Below are positions 16,815-25,898 of a DNA stretch of 64,000 nt, piece after piece. The stretch covers positions 1-64,000 of the forward strand of contig JAJEHI010000085.1 in the NCBI GenBank assembly GCA_022823775.1, written 5' to 3'. The DNA is from Defluviicoccus sp. GTDB lineage: Bacteria; Pseudomonadota; Alphaproteobacteria; MPNO01. The notes beneath the pieces are model-generated. The model was given only the letters and a program-made list of their open reading frames with translations. It had not been told where the DNA came from and did not search any database. The position numbers and the translations under genes are program-made. Numbering within the stretch: the stretch's first letter is position 1; each line of letters starts with the position of its first letter.

Positions 16815-17557
16815 TTCTCGATCCTCCCGAAGCCCCAGTAGAAGAACACGCTGACCAGGATCACCGCGACGATGCTCGCATAGGTGCCGGGCGTGTCGAA
16901 ACGGAAATACATCTCCGAGACGATCCGCCCCAGCCCGCCGAAATCGATCAGGTACTCGATCGCGACGATATTGACGAGAGTATACATCACCCCGATGCGG
17001 ATGCCCGTGAAGATGGTGGGCACGGCGCTCGGAAGCTGGATCTTCCAGAACATCTCGCGCTCGGAGACGTTGAAGCTCCGCCCGACATTGAGCAGCGTCT
17101 GCGACACGCCGAGCAGGCCCTGACGCGTCTGGATGACGATCGGAATCGCGCCCGGGATGAAACCCATCATGATCAGGGTCAGATAGGTCCGCCCGAAGAT
17201 CACCAGGAACAACGGGTAAAGCAGCACCGTCGGCGCCGCGAAGGCGGCCGCGAGCCAGCCCTCGTAGGCGACGCCGTAGCGCCGGTTGCGATAGAGGAAA
17301 TATCCGAACGGCACCCCGATCGCGAGCGCGATCCCCGTCGAGGCCGCTGTCATGCCGAGGGTGACGAAAAAATTGCCCACCAGGTCCATGTCCTCCTGGA
17401 CCGGCGGGAACGCGAGAAACGTGTCGGACGGACGCGGGACGACAAGCTCCATCACCATCCCGGTCTCGACCGCGATCTCAAGGACGCAGAGAAAAACCGC
17501 GACCCCGATACCGCCGACCAGAACGGGCGACTTCGAAAGCTTGAACGACCCCGTCAT
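16796..17557 (-). CDS. NitT/TauT-type ABC transporter permease (first)
   Basis: 253 residues with about six membrane segments. The EAA-type loop is visible as GRSFNVSEREMFWKIQLPSAVPTIFTGIRIG. ATG at 17557, 24 nt after the binding-protein gene. Sits in the order ATPase, binding protein, permease, permease. The family imports nitrate, taurine, alkyl- or aryl-sulfonates, pyrimidine precursors or phthalate-like acids. Confidence 0.9.
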   Translation of the reverse strand: MTGSFKLSKSPVLVGGIGVAVFLCVLEIAVETGMVMELVVPRPSDTFLAFPPVQEDMDLVGNFFVTLGMTAASTGIALAIGVPFGYFLYRNRRYGVAYEGWLAAAFAAPTVLLYPLFLVIFGRTYLTLIMMGFIPGAIPIVIQTRQGLLGVSQTLLNVGRSFNVSEREMFWKIQLPSAVPTIFTGIRIGVMYTLVNIVAIEYLIDFGGLGRIVSEMYFRFDTPGTYASIVAVILVSVFFYWGFGRIEKWLRPV

Positions 17558-17581
17558 CCCGCGCCGTCCGCGCGTTACGCT

Positions 17582-18547
17582 CTAGATCGGCTTGTTGCCC
17601 ATCGGATGCACCAGCTCGTGGAGCTGTTCCTTGGTGAGCAGCTTCTTGATCTTCTTGTTCTCGAGCGCGATCTTGTTGATCTTCTCCAGCCCCGCGACCG
17701 GCAGGAAGGTCGAGGAATTGAGCGGCGTATCCATCGGCGCCGACTTTATGTCCTCGTAGTTGAGCTTCCAGCGCTTGGCATAGGCTTTCAACTGATCGTC
17801 GCTCGTGTAGGTGCGCGCCTGGCCCTCCGTCAGCGCGTTCATCAGGCGCCTGGCCGCATCGCGGTTCTTCTCCAGCCAGTTCACGTTCGCCGCGATCACC
17901 CGGATGGTGGTGCCGGTCAGCGCGGCGGCCGCGGCCCCCGTGCCGATGATGCGGATCTTCTTTTCGCGCAACAGGTTCTTGTTGAGCGGGAAGACCGACC
18001 AACCGGTCGCCACCTGGCCGGACATGAGTTGCGTGCGCGAACCCGACGGTCCGCCGACAGAGACCGCCTTGGCCGGAATGCCGAGCGCTTCCTTGATGAA
18101 CAGGACCGCGAGGTTGGTGGTCGAGCCGGGACGCGAATAGGCGAACTCGTGCTCCGCCTTGAGGTCCTTGAAGCTCTTGATCGGGCTGTCGGTCTTCACA
18201 TACCAGTAAAGGTCCGGCACGCCCCGGATGTTGCTGCCGAGCACGCGGATCGGAGCGCCCTTGGAATAGGCGGACACCACGCCGAGCACGCCGTTGCCCC
18301 ACACCACGTCCTGGCTTCCGGTGATCACCGCCTGCAGCGATGCCGCGCCGCCCGAGCCGTGGATGATCGAGACATCGAGCCCGTACTTCTCGAATATCCC
18401 GTTCTCCTTCGCGGCATAGGGATGCTCGGTCTCGAACACCACCTTGGTGCTGTTGACCATGCGGATCTTGTCGAGCGCCGCCGCGGGCGACGCGGCGACA
18501 GCCGCCGCGATGGCGGCCAGCGCCGCCGTCTTCAGATATCCAGCCAT
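17582..18547 (-). CDS. ABC transporter substrate-binding protein, NitT/TauT family
   Basis: A 321-residue exported protein. Signal peptide about residues 1-24 (hydrophobic Ala-rich core, cleavage likely after AAA). The mature part has the family pattern of an N-terminal strand, AAKENGIFEKYGLDV and then GSQDVVWG. The ligand is unknown; the operon's Rieske, amidohydrolase and PrpD-like genes suggest an aromatic or unsaturated organic acid. Confidence 0.9.
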   Translation of the reverse strand: MAGYLKTAALAAIAAAVAASPAAALDKIRMVNSTKVVFETEHPYAAKENGIFEKYGLDVSIIHGSGGAASLQAVITGSQDVVWGNGVLGVVSAYSKGAPIRVLGSNIRGVPDLYWYVKTDSPIKSFKDLKAEHEFAYSRPGSTTNLAVLFIKEALGIPAKAVSVGGPSGSRTQLMSGQVATGWSVFPLNKNLLREKKIRIIGTGAAAAALTGTTIRVIAANVNWLEKNRDAARRLMNALTEGQARTYTSDDQLKAYAKRWKLNYEDIKSAPMDTPLNSSTFLPVAGLEKINKIALENKKIKKLLTKEQLHELVHPMGNKPI

Positions 18548-18613
18548 CGTTTCCTCTCTTCTCGGTGATCGGCCGCCGCAGTGTAGCCCTGCGAGGACTG
18601 CGAAACGACTCTT

Positions 18614-19420
18614 CTACCGCGCGGCGAGCTCGGCTTCCGCCTCGACCATCCCGCGCGACGCTTCCTCGCGAAGCAGCGTCCAGAGCCGGCCCACATATTC
18701 GCCGAATTTCGGCGTGGAGATCACCTCCGACGAACGCGGGCGCGGCAGGTCTATTTCGATCACCTCCTTGATCTTTCCGGGCCGGAAGGACATCACCACC
18801 ACCCGGTCGGACAGCTGGACCGCCTCGGTGATGTTGTGGGTGATCAGCAGCATGGTCTGGTTCAGCGCGGACCAGATCTCCAGCATCTTGTCGCCGAGCA
18901 GCATGCGCGTCTGCTCGTCGAGCGCGCCGAACGGCTCGTCGAGCAGCATGATGCGGGGCTCGTAGGCGAGCGTCCGCGCCACCGCCGTCCGTTGTTTCAT
19001 CCCGCCCGAAAGCTGCGCCGGGTAGTGGTTCTCGAACCCTTCGAGGCCGACCAGGCTCACGAATTTCCGCGCCCGCTCCTCGCGGTCGGCCTTGGCCAAC
19101 CCCTGGACCTCAAGCGGGAAGGCGACGTTGTCGAGCGTGGTTCGCCAGGGAAAGGTCGATTCCTCCTGGAACACGACGCCGACATCGCTGTGCGCGCCGT
19201 CGACCGCGTGCCCGTCGATTCGAACGCTGCCCTCGTACTGCGCGATCAGGCCGCCGACGATATTGAAAAGGGTCGACTTGCCGCAGCCGCTCGGGCCGAT
19301 CACCGACACGAACTCGCCCTCGGCAACGTCGAGCGTCACCCGGTCGAGCGCCTGGACGGGGTTCTCGCCATCCACGTCGTAGGTCTTCGAGACCTCGGAA
19401 ATCTCAAGAATGCTGGCCAT
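18614..19420 (-). CDS. ABC transporter ATP-binding protein, NitT/TauT family
   Basis: A 268-residue ATPase: Walker A GPSGCGKS at 42-49, signature LSGGMKQR at 137-144, Walker B IMLLDEPFGALD at 157-168, and the switch histidine in LLITHNITEAV. First gene of the nine-gene minus-strand operon. A 106-bp region separates it from the divergent 2-hydroxy-acid oxidase, so the operon promoter lies there. Confidence 0.95.
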   Translation of the reverse strand: MASILEISEVSKTYDVDGENPVQALDRVTLDVAEGEFVSVIGPSGCGKSTLFNIVGGLIAQYEGSVRIDGHAVDGAHSDVGVVFQEESTFPWRTTLDNVAFPLEVQGLAKADREERARKFVSLVGLEGFENHYPAQLSGGMKQRTAVARTLAYEPRIMLLDEPFGALDEQTRMLLGDKMLEIWSALNQTMLLITHNITEAVQLSDRVVVMSFRPGKIKEVIEIDLPRPRSSEVISTPKFGEYVGRLWTLLREEASRGMVEAEAELAAR

Positions 19421-19526
19421 GGTTCTCCGCGCCGCTCCGGCGTGGGATCATGTTTGGTCCCCGCGCCGGCGCTGTCAACGGCGCCCCGACCCATCGGAAA
19501 CCCGGACCAGATCACGGGAGTACCCC

Positions 19527-20603
19527 ATGACCGAGCGATTCGAGACCACGCAGGAAATCATCCGGGCGGCCCGCGCGAACGTGAGCCAGCCCGTGTGGAA
19601 TTACATCACCGGCGCCGCCGAGACCGAAACGACGATGCGGCGAAACCGGCATGCGCTCGACCGTATCGCCTTTCGCCCGCGGGTGCTTCGCGATGTCTCC
19701 GAAATCGACACTTCGGGATCGCTGCTAGGTCACAAGCTTCGTATTCCGGTCCTGCTGGCCCCGATCGGATCGCTCCAGACGATCGCCCCGGAGGGCGGCA
19801 TCGCCGTCGCCAGGGCGGCGGCCGCGTTCGGCACCCTGCAGATGGTCTCTACGGTGACCCAGCCGAGCCTCGAAGAGATCGCCGCCTCGGTGGACCACCC
19901 GAAGATCTTCCAGATCTACATCCGGGGCGACGACGACTGGATCCGGGACCTCGTCGCGCGGGCTAGGGGTGCCGGTTATGCCGCCCTGGCGCTTACCGTG
20001 GACTCCGCGCATTACGGCCGCCGCGAGCGCCAGCTCCTGACCCGCTGGCTGCCACCGAGCGTCCGTACCCAGACGGGACGGGAATGGCAGACCAGGATCA
20101 CCTGGGAAACCATGGCGATGATGAAGGAACATGGCGGGCTCCCCTTCATCCTCAAGGGGATCCAGACCGCCGAGGACGCCGAACTCGCGGTCGAGCACGG
20201 CATCGACGCGGTCTACGTCTCCAACCACGGCGGACGACAACTCGACCACGGCCAGGGGACGCTCGACATCCTGCGCGAGGTGGTGGAGGCGGTGGACGGC
20301 CGCGCCGAGATCGTCCTCGATTCCGGGATCGTCAGGGGCACCGACGTCATCAAGGCGCTCGCGCTCGGAGCCGACGCGGTCGCCATCGGCCGCCTCCAGG
20401 CCTGGGCGCTCGCCGTGGGCGGCACCGCGACCCTGATCCGCGCGCTCGAAATCCTCGAGGCCGAGATCCACAACGCGATGGGCCTGATCGGAATCACGAG
20501 CCTCGACCGTCTGGACCCGAGCTACGTCACGGAGGCCCCGGCGGTGACCGAGGCGACCGAGCTCGGCGCCTTCCCGCTGCTGGGTGAAGAAATCCGGCTT
20601 TGA
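19527..20603 (+). CDS. FMN-dependent alpha-hydroxy-acid oxidase/dehydrogenase
   Basis: A 358-residue flavoenzyme of the glycolate oxidase/lactate dehydrogenase (LldD)/mandelate dehydrogenase family. Equivalents of the active-site residues are Y26, Q129-I-Y131, K210 and the H234-G-G-R237-Q-L-D240 block. It oxidises a 2-hydroxy acid to a 2-oxo acid. It lacks the membrane-anchoring loop expansion typical of membrane-bound dehydrogenases, so a soluble enzyme is likely. Divergent from the ABC operon. A paralogue lies at 22974-24056. Confidence 0.9.
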   Translation: MTERFETTQEIIRAARANVSQPVWNYITGAAETETTMRRNRHALDRIAFRPRVLRDVSEIDTSGSLLGHKLRIPVLLAPIGSLQTIAPEGGIAVARAAAAFGTLQMVSTVTQPSLEEIAASVDHPKIFQIYIRGDDDWIRDLVARARGAGYAALALTVDSAHYGRRERQLLTRWLPPSVRTQTGREWQTRITWETMAMMKEHGGLPFILKGIQTAEDAELAVEHGIDAVYVSNHGGRQLDHGQGTLDILREVVEAVDGRAEIVLDSGIVRGTDVIKALALGADAVAIGRLQAWALAVGGTATLIRALEILEAEIHNAMGLIGITSLDRLDPSYVTEAPAVTEATELGAFPLLGEEIRL

Positions 20604-20818
20604 GGCGCTATTTCGTCGCCAGATCGCTGTTTTATATCGAGTGCGATCGATCTTCTCGGGAGCCTGTGCCACAAGGCGGAAGTCCGGGACGACATCCTCT
20701 CGACCGGCGTCGAATGGGACGCCAGCGCCGTATCCTGACACCCTCATCCTCGCCTTCGCGGTCGGCAGATCGAAACCGGTCCCGCTAGCAAATCCGGCGA
20801 GGTAACGGCCGCCAGGCG

Positions 20819-20856
20819 TCCCTCGATACGGCGCTTCGCGCCTACTCGGGATGAGG
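20819..20856. repeat. Dispersed palindromic repeat, family B, copy 2
   Basis: Same ends as the copy at 5369-5407 (TCCCTCGATACGGCG and CTCGGGATGAGG). It is paired with an inverted copy at 20870-20909. Confidence 0.65.
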
Positions 20857-20869
20857 CACTTCAAGGACT

Positions 20870-20909
20870 CCTCACCCTGAGTAGCCGCCGCAGGCGGCGT
20901 ATCGAAGGG
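20870..20909. repeat. Dispersed palindromic repeat, family B, inverted copy
   Basis: The reverse complement begins CCCTTCGATACGCCG and ends CTCAGGGTGAGG, matching family B with a few changes. The 13-bp gap to copy 2 makes a large potential hairpin at the end of the hydroxy-acid oxidase gene. Confidence 0.6.
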
Positions 20910-21138
20910 GGCTTATCCCGATTGCTTGACAGCGGTCGGTTTGCGTGGCGCGGACCGGCGACCGGACCGTCGCCCCATCCCGGCGGGCGCGCACTCGGCC
21001 CGCCCTTCCGTCATGGTCGGCGAAGACCGACCATGACGCGAGGAAACGGTTCCGTTCGAACCGGATACGCCCCGGCAGCACTTCCCGGAACGCCGGTCGA
21101 TCTCCCACCCGTCAAGTAATCGGGATAAGCCCCTTTCG
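20903..21138. mobile_element. MITE-like element with 28-bp terminal inverted repeats
   Basis: The left end 20903-20930 and right end 21111-21138 are reverse complements at 26 of 28 positions (core AATCGGGATAAGCCCC). The 180-bp interior has no convincing gene and contains a GTCATGGTCGG palindrome shared with the 34.4-kb region. It lies within the 561-bp gap between the convergent hydroxy-acid oxidase and ThDP genes. Non-autonomous transposition is inference; no clear target duplication was found. Confidence 0.55.
21010..21037. repeat. Palindromic repeat family C, copy 1
   Basis: GTCATGGTCGG, a 6-base loop, then CCGACCATGAC: 11-bp perfect arms. The same core occurs twice in inverted orientation at 34413-34522. 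Confidence 0.7.
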
Positions 21139-21164
21139 AAGGGCGGCGGCGCGCGGGACTTTGT

Positions 21165-22970
21165 TCAGCTCGCCGTGCCGGTGGACGCCTCGCCGCTCGC
21201 CCTTGTCACCATCGGCGCGCTGTAGCCCGGCTGGACCACCACGTCGAGCAGGAAGGGCTTGCCGCTCTCCACTGCCGCGATGGCGGCGTCCAGCGCTTCC
21301 GGCAACTCGCCGGCGGTCTCGACCGGGCCCGCCGCGTCGACGCCTTGCGACCGCGCGTAGCCGGCCAGGTCGATTGCAGGATCGTCGATGCGCTGGCCGA
21401 TCCAACGATTCTCGACCGGGCGGTTGCGCTCCTTCGCCATCGCCTCCTGGTGAACCTCGTCGTTGAAGTTCGACCGGTTGTTGGAGACCACGAAGAGCAC
21501 CGGAATGTTGTAGTGCGCAGCGGTCCAGAGCGCCGATCCGCCCTGCATGAAATCGCCGTCGCCGAGAATCGCGATGGGCACCCGCCCCGATCCCATCAGC
21601 GCCAGCCCGGCCCCGATGGCATTGCCCGCGCCCGAGCCGAGCCCGCCGCCGCCGTCGTTGCCGAGGTAATCCAGCGGCTCGGCGAAATGGTACGAATCGC
21701 CCGCCCAGCCCAGCGGCACGCGGGTAAGCGTGATCTTCCTCTCTCCCTTGACTGCGTTGAGCGCGCCGGCGATGTCGCGCGGCGCGATCGGCGAGGAGGC
21801 GTCCTTGGCCTCCGGCTCGGCGAGCGGCACCGGATCGCCGCCGGCGAATTTCGGCTTGCCGCCAAGCTTCTCCTCGACCTCCGCGAGCAGCTGGGCCACG
21901 AACGCGTCCGGGTCCGCGAGCAGGCGTCGATCGCCCACCGCGAGCCCGAAATGGTCCATCGACCAACCGTTGTGGACGTAGGAATCGAGGGTCACGTCGA
22001 TCACCGTCGCCGGAACGCCGTAGCCGAGACCGAGCGCCTTGAACGTGCCGGCGAGGTCGATCCAGTCGAGCACCAGGAGCGCGTCGGCGTTGCGCACCAG
22101 ATCCTCGCCGGGTCCGCGTACCCAGTTGGAAGGCGGCCCGGCATGGAGCGGATGGCCGGTCGGAAAGGAGGCGGATGTCTTGAGGTCGGTGACCGTGCGC
22201 GCGCCCAGCATCTCGGCAAGACGCACGCGCCGGTCCCATCCGTCCTGGCCGCGCGAAACCCGGCCGATCATCATCACCGGCCGTTCGGCGGCGATCAGCG
22301 TGTCCGCCGCCGCCGCCACCGCGTCGGCCGAGGCGTGCGGGGTCTCCGGAGCCGAGAACCGGGCGGCATCGGGGATCGTCACCTCGCCGTCGAGCCGCGT
22401 CTCCTGGAGGCCCGCGTCGAGACAGATATAGACCGGACCCTGGGGCGGCGTCCGCGCCATGATCCCGCCGCGAAGCATCGTCTCGACGATCGCTTCCGCC
22501 GAGCGCGGCTCATCGTCCCACTTGACGAAGTTCCGCAGCATCATGCCCTGGTCCTTGGCGGTGTGGATCCAGTCGATCCACGGCCGGCGCAGCGGCGCGT
22601 CGACCGGCCCGGTCGCGCCCATGACATAGACCGGCGCGCGGTCGCACCAGGCGTTGAACATGCCCATCAGGCCGTGCATCAAACCGACGTTCGAATGGAC
22701 GATCGCGCCCATCGGCTCGTCGGTCACCTTGGCATAGCCATGGGCGATCGAGACCGCATGGTCCTCGTGCAGGCACAGCAGCATCTGCGGGTCTTCGTTG
22801 CCGAGATAGTTGACGATCGAATCGTGGAACCCGCGATAGCTGGCGCCCGGGTTCAGCGAGACGTATTTGATCCCGAGGCGGCGCAGCATCTCGGCCGCGA
22901 CGTCGCTGGTCCATTCCATCTGGCGGTTGCCGCCCAGCGCGGGGCGGTCGAAATTCTGCAGCATGTTCAT
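21165..22970 (-). CDS. Thiamine-diphosphate-dependent enzyme (2-oxo acid decarboxylase/synthase-like)
   Basis: A 601-residue three-domain ThDP enzyme. The N-terminal domain has LNPGASYRGFHDS and the probable catalytic glutamate in LHEDHAVS; the C-terminal domain has the GDGDFMQGG-to-VSNNRSN cofactor motif. Slightly long for acetolactate synthase and unlike IlvB in the N-terminus. It starts 3 nt after a 2-hydroxy-acid oxidase gene on the same strand, so it probably uses the 2-oxo acid made by that enzyme, as benzoylformate decarboxylase does after mandelate dehydrogenase. Substrate unknown. Confidence 0.85.
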   Translation of the reverse strand: MNMLQNFDRPALGGNRQMEWTSDVAAEMLRRLGIKYVSLNPGASYRGFHDSIVNYLGNEDPQMLLCLHEDHAVSIAHGYAKVTDEPMGAIVHSNVGLMHGLMGMFNAWCDRAPVYVMGATGPVDAPLRRPWIDWIHTAKDQGMMLRNFVKWDDEPRSAEAIVETMLRGGIMARTPPQGPVYICLDAGLQETRLDGEVTIPDAARFSAPETPHASADAVAAAADTLIAAERPVMMIGRVSRGQDGWDRRVRLAEMLGARTVTDLKTSASFPTGHPLHAGPPSNWVRGPGEDLVRNADALLVLDWIDLAGTFKALGLGYGVPATVIDVTLDSYVHNGWSMDHFGLAVGDRRLLADPDAFVAQLLAEVEEKLGGKPKFAGGDPVPLAEPEAKDASSPIAPRDIAGALNAVKGERKITLTRVPLGWAGDSYHFAEPLDYLGNDGGGGLGSGAGNAIGAGLALMGSGRVPIAILGDGDFMQGGSALWTAAHYNIPVLFVVSNNRSNFNDEVHQEAMAKERNRPVENRWIGQRIDDPAIDLAGYARSQGVDAAGPVETAGELPEALDAAIAAVESGKPFLLDVVVQPGYSAPMVTRASGEASTGTAS

Positions 22971-22973
22971 CGC

Positions 22974-24056
22974 TCAGTACTCCGGTGACCTGAGTTTGAG
23001 AAAGGGGAAGGCCGACAGCACCGAGGGTTCGCGCACCGGCGCCGCGTCATGCAAGAAGGTTTCGTCGAGCCGGTCCAGCCGGGTCAGGCCCATCAGCCCC
23101 ATCGCGATCCGCATCTCGTCTTCGAGCAGCTCCAGGACGCGGACGATTCCCGCCATGCCGTCGGCGGCGAGCCCGAAGCCCTGTACCTTGCCGATGGCGA
23201 CCGAGTCGGCGCCGCGCGCGATCGCCTTGACGATGTCGGTGCCGCGCATGAAGCCGCCGTCGATGACGATCTCCGCCTTGCCGTCGACTGCCTCCACCAC
23301 CTCGGGCAGCACGTCGATGGTCGCCCTGCCGTGATCGAGCTGGCGCCCGCCGTGATTGGAGACGAAGACCGTGTCCACCCCGTGCTCGACGCAAAGCGCG
23401 GCATCCTCCGCAGTCGCGATTCCCTTGATCTGGAGCGGAATGTCGAACGTGTCCTTGAACCACTTGACCAGATCCCAGTCGAGCCTGGCCTGATATTCCA
23501 TGCCCTCCCCCGCGGCGGAACGGCGCGCGGTGGGCACGTAGCGCTTGATCAAATCGCGTTCGCGCCGCGAATAGAGCGCCACGTCGACGGTGAGGCAGAA
23601 TGCGGTGTACCCGGTCGAAATCGCGCGCCGCGCCACCTCGGCCACCGTGTCGCGGCCGCCGCGGACGTAGAGCTGATACACCTTGGGATGGCCGGTGCCT
23701 TCGGCGACCGCCTCCATCCCGGGATGCGTGACCGAACTCAGGTAAGACACCGTACCGAACGATTCCGCCGCCTTTGCGACCGCCATCGAGCCGTCCGGGT
23801 GCAGGAGTTCCAGCGAACCCATCGGCGCCAGCGACACCGGCAGCCGCGTCGCATGCCCGGCGATCGTCCCGGACAGGTCGATGCTGCTCACGTCGTTGAG
23901 CACGCGCGGGCGGAACGCGATCGAATCGAGGCCCAGCCGGTTGCGCAGCAGCGAGGTCTCCGTCTCGGTCCCGCCGGTCAGATAGTCCCAGGCGCCGTCC
24001 GAAAGGTTGCCGCGCGCGGCGGCCACGATCTCATGCAATGTCGCGAAGTCAGCCAC
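22974..24056 (-). CDS. FMN-dependent alpha-hydroxy-acid oxidase/dehydrogenase
   Basis: A 360-residue paralogue of the enzyme at 19527-20603, sharing the WDYLTGGTETETS start, the YQLYVRGG strand, QIKGIATAEDA and NHGGRQLDHG. The GTG start at 24056 (VADFATLH) was chosen because GGGGAG lies about 7 nt upstream and its N-terminus aligns with the paralogue; an upstream in-frame codon at 24146 would add 30 residues unlike the family. First gene of a two-gene operon with the ThDP enzyme. Confidence 0.88.
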   Translation of the reverse strand: MADFATLHEIVAAARGNLSDGAWDYLTGGTETETSLLRNRLGLDSIAFRPRVLNDVSSIDLSGTIAGHATRLPVSLAPMGSLELLHPDGSMAVAKAAESFGTVSYLSSVTHPGMEAVAEGTGHPKVYQLYVRGGRDTVAEVARRAISTGYTAFCLTVDVALYSRRERDLIKRYVPTARRSAAGEGMEYQARLDWDLVKWFKDTFDIPLQIKGIATAEDAALCVEHGVDTVFVSNHGGRQLDHGRATIDVLPEVVEAVDGKAEIVIDGGFMRGTDIVKAIARGADSVAIGKVQGFGLAADGMAGIVRVLELLEDEMRIAMGLMGLTRLDRLDETFLHDAAPVREPSVLSAFPFLKLRSPEY

Positions 24057-24137
24057 TCGTTTCTCCCCGGGAGGTGTCACGCAGGGTCTATAGCATTTTT
24101 CGACCGGGCACGATCGCGGTCGGCGGTCGTCCGAAAG

Positions 24138-24239
24138 CCCCCTCACCCCCGCCCTCTCCCCGGTGGGGAGAGGGAGACTCGTTCGCCGCCTCCTCCTTGC
24201 CTTCTCCCCTCCCGCTTGCGGGAGGGGTTGGGGGAGGGA
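24138..24239. repeat. Dispersed palindromic repeat, family A, copy 3
   Basis: Two-hairpin element as at 5432-5533. Homology with copy 4 (49308-49408) extends upstream: GCATTTTTCG followed by CCGGGCACG occurs at 24093 and at 49260. It lies between the 3' end of the UbiD operon and the 5' end of the hydroxy-acid oxidase operon. Confidence 0.8.
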
Positions 24240-24254
24240 GATCCTGAAATGGCC

Positions 24255-25898
24255 CTAGCTCCCGGTCTCGCCGCCCTCGTCGATCCGGCGAACCTCGGTG
24301 TTCATTTCGACGTCCTTGCGCCGCCGCTGGGCGACGATCCGGCCGGTCTCGAAATAGTCGCCCTCGGTCGCAAGCGCCGCCGCGCGGTCGAACTCGTCCG
24401 ACCATTCGCCGAGGCTGTAACCGTGCCACGGCGTCTCGGGCTTGAGCGGCGGCAGACCGAGCTCTTCCCAGATTTCCCGCGCGTTCTCCATGAACTCCCG
24501 CTTCGGCAGCGAGATCGGCGGAAAGTCCTCCTTGAGCGTCGCGTCGATCAGCACGCTCGCGTCCTCGCCGTCATTGCGGAGGCTGCGCGGTCCGTGGCCC
24601 TGGTCGCGGTGGCCGAGCACCTCCAGGTCGAGAGCCGGGTTCGCGCGGTAGGCCATGGCCCAGAACAGCGCGTCGGCATTGTCCGGATCGATGTCCTCGT
24701 TGACCGCGATCACATACTTGCCCGCCGCCCGGTGCAGCGAAGCGGCGCCATAGAGCGCCCGCCAGATCTCGGTACGCGGCATGTCGCGCTCGACCTGGAC
24801 GACGATCACCTTCCTGATGTTGGTCAGCGGCTCGTGCATGCCGACACGGATCACGCCCTTGATGCCGAGGCGGTCCCTGAGATGAGAGAGGAACAGCGGC
24901 TCCATCCCGACCCGCTTGATGGTGCTCGATTCGCTCGGCGTGACCTGGCTGATGATGGAAGTCAGCACCGCGTTCTTCCGCCGGGTAACGGCGGTCACGT
25001 CCATGAAGGCGTTGAATTCCTGCAGGTTGACGTGCCCGTGGCTCTCGCCGAACGGCGCTTCGGGCTCCAGATACTCGGTGTCGATGAAACCCTCGACGAC
25101 GATTTCGGCCTCCGCCGGGACGAGCAGATCCACGGTCTTCGCCCTGACCACGTTGAGCGGGTGGCCGACCAGCCCGCCGGCGATGTCGAACTCGCTGACC
25201 GTCTCCGGCAGCTTGAGCGTCGACGTGAAGGTCACGCAGGGCGGCGCGCCGAGGACGACCGCCGCCGGCATGGGCTCGCCGCGCGCCCGGTATTTCTGCC
25301 AGTGGCCGTAGATACCGGGGCGGAGCTCGAGCGAGGGATTCATGCCGAGGCGGCGCGGCGCCTTCACCTGGCCGCGATAATTGCCCATGTTCTGGACGCC
25401 GGTGTCGGGGTCCCGGGTGATGTATTGCGACAGGGTCGTATAGGGCGCGTTGTCCCAGCCGGGCGTCGAGATGGGCACCGGGATGCCGTCGAGCGCGTTT
25501 CCCTCGGCATTCAGCGCCTCGTCCGCGAACACCAGCTCGTGGCACGGCGCGCCCTCCACCTCGCGCGGCGGGATCGGGTTGGCGATCGCCTCCGCCCAGC
25601 GCTCCTCGATCCGGTCGAGCTCGCAGCCGATGCCCCGGCGGTAGATTTCCCGGCTCGCCGCCAGCCCGCCCACGATCACCGGTATGTCGTAGCGTCGGCC
25701 CTTGGAGTCGACCACGTTGGCGAACAGGAACGCCTTCCGCTCGTGCTCCGGGATGCCGCCGCGGAACTGCCAGCGGACCAGCGGATGCATCTCCGTGTCC
25801 TTGTTGATCTCCCGGTCGACGCGGACCAGGAGCCCGGCTTCGTCCAGCGTGGCGATGTGATCGTGGAGGTCGGGATAGCCGCGGGCGGGATCAGTCAT
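24255..25898 (-). CDS. UbiD family (prenyl-FMN) decarboxylase, paralogue 1
   Basis: A 547-residue UbiD-like enzyme for reversible decarboxylation of unsaturated or aromatic acids. Residues equivalent to those that bind Mn/prFMN and catalyse in Fdc1/UbiD are present: N170 and R175 in QNMGNYR, H199 in GHW, E265 in EIVVEG, and E280/E285 in EAPFGE. It is therefore probably active if prFMN is supplied; no UbiX gene is in the window. It overlaps paralogue 2 by 8 nt and is last in the four-gene minus-strand operon. The family also includes carboxylases, so direction is unknown. Confidence 0.92.
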   Translation of the reverse strand: MTDPARGYPDLHDHIATLDEAGLLVRVDREINKDTEMHPLVRWQFRGGIPEHERKAFLFANVVDSKGRRYDIPVIVGGLAASREIYRRGIGCELDRIEERWAEAIANPIPPREVEGAPCHELVFADEALNAEGNALDGIPVPISTPGWDNAPYTTLSQYITRDPDTGVQNMGNYRGQVKAPRRLGMNPSLELRPGIYGHWQKYRARGEPMPAAVVLGAPPCVTFTSTLKLPETVSEFDIAGGLVGHPLNVVRAKTVDLLVPAEAEIVVEGFIDTEYLEPEAPFGESHGHVNLQEFNAFMDVTAVTRRKNAVLTSIISQVTPSESSTIKRVGMEPLFLSHLRDRLGIKGVIRVGMHEPLTNIRKVIVVQVERDMPRTEIWRALYGAASLHRAAGKYVIAVNEDIDPDNADALFWAMAYRANPALDLEVLGHRDQGHGPRSLRNDGEDASVLIDATLKEDFPPISLPKREFMENAREIWEELGLPPLKPETPWHGYSLGEWSDEFDRAAALATEGDYFETGRIVAQRRRKDVEMNTEVRRIDEGGETGS

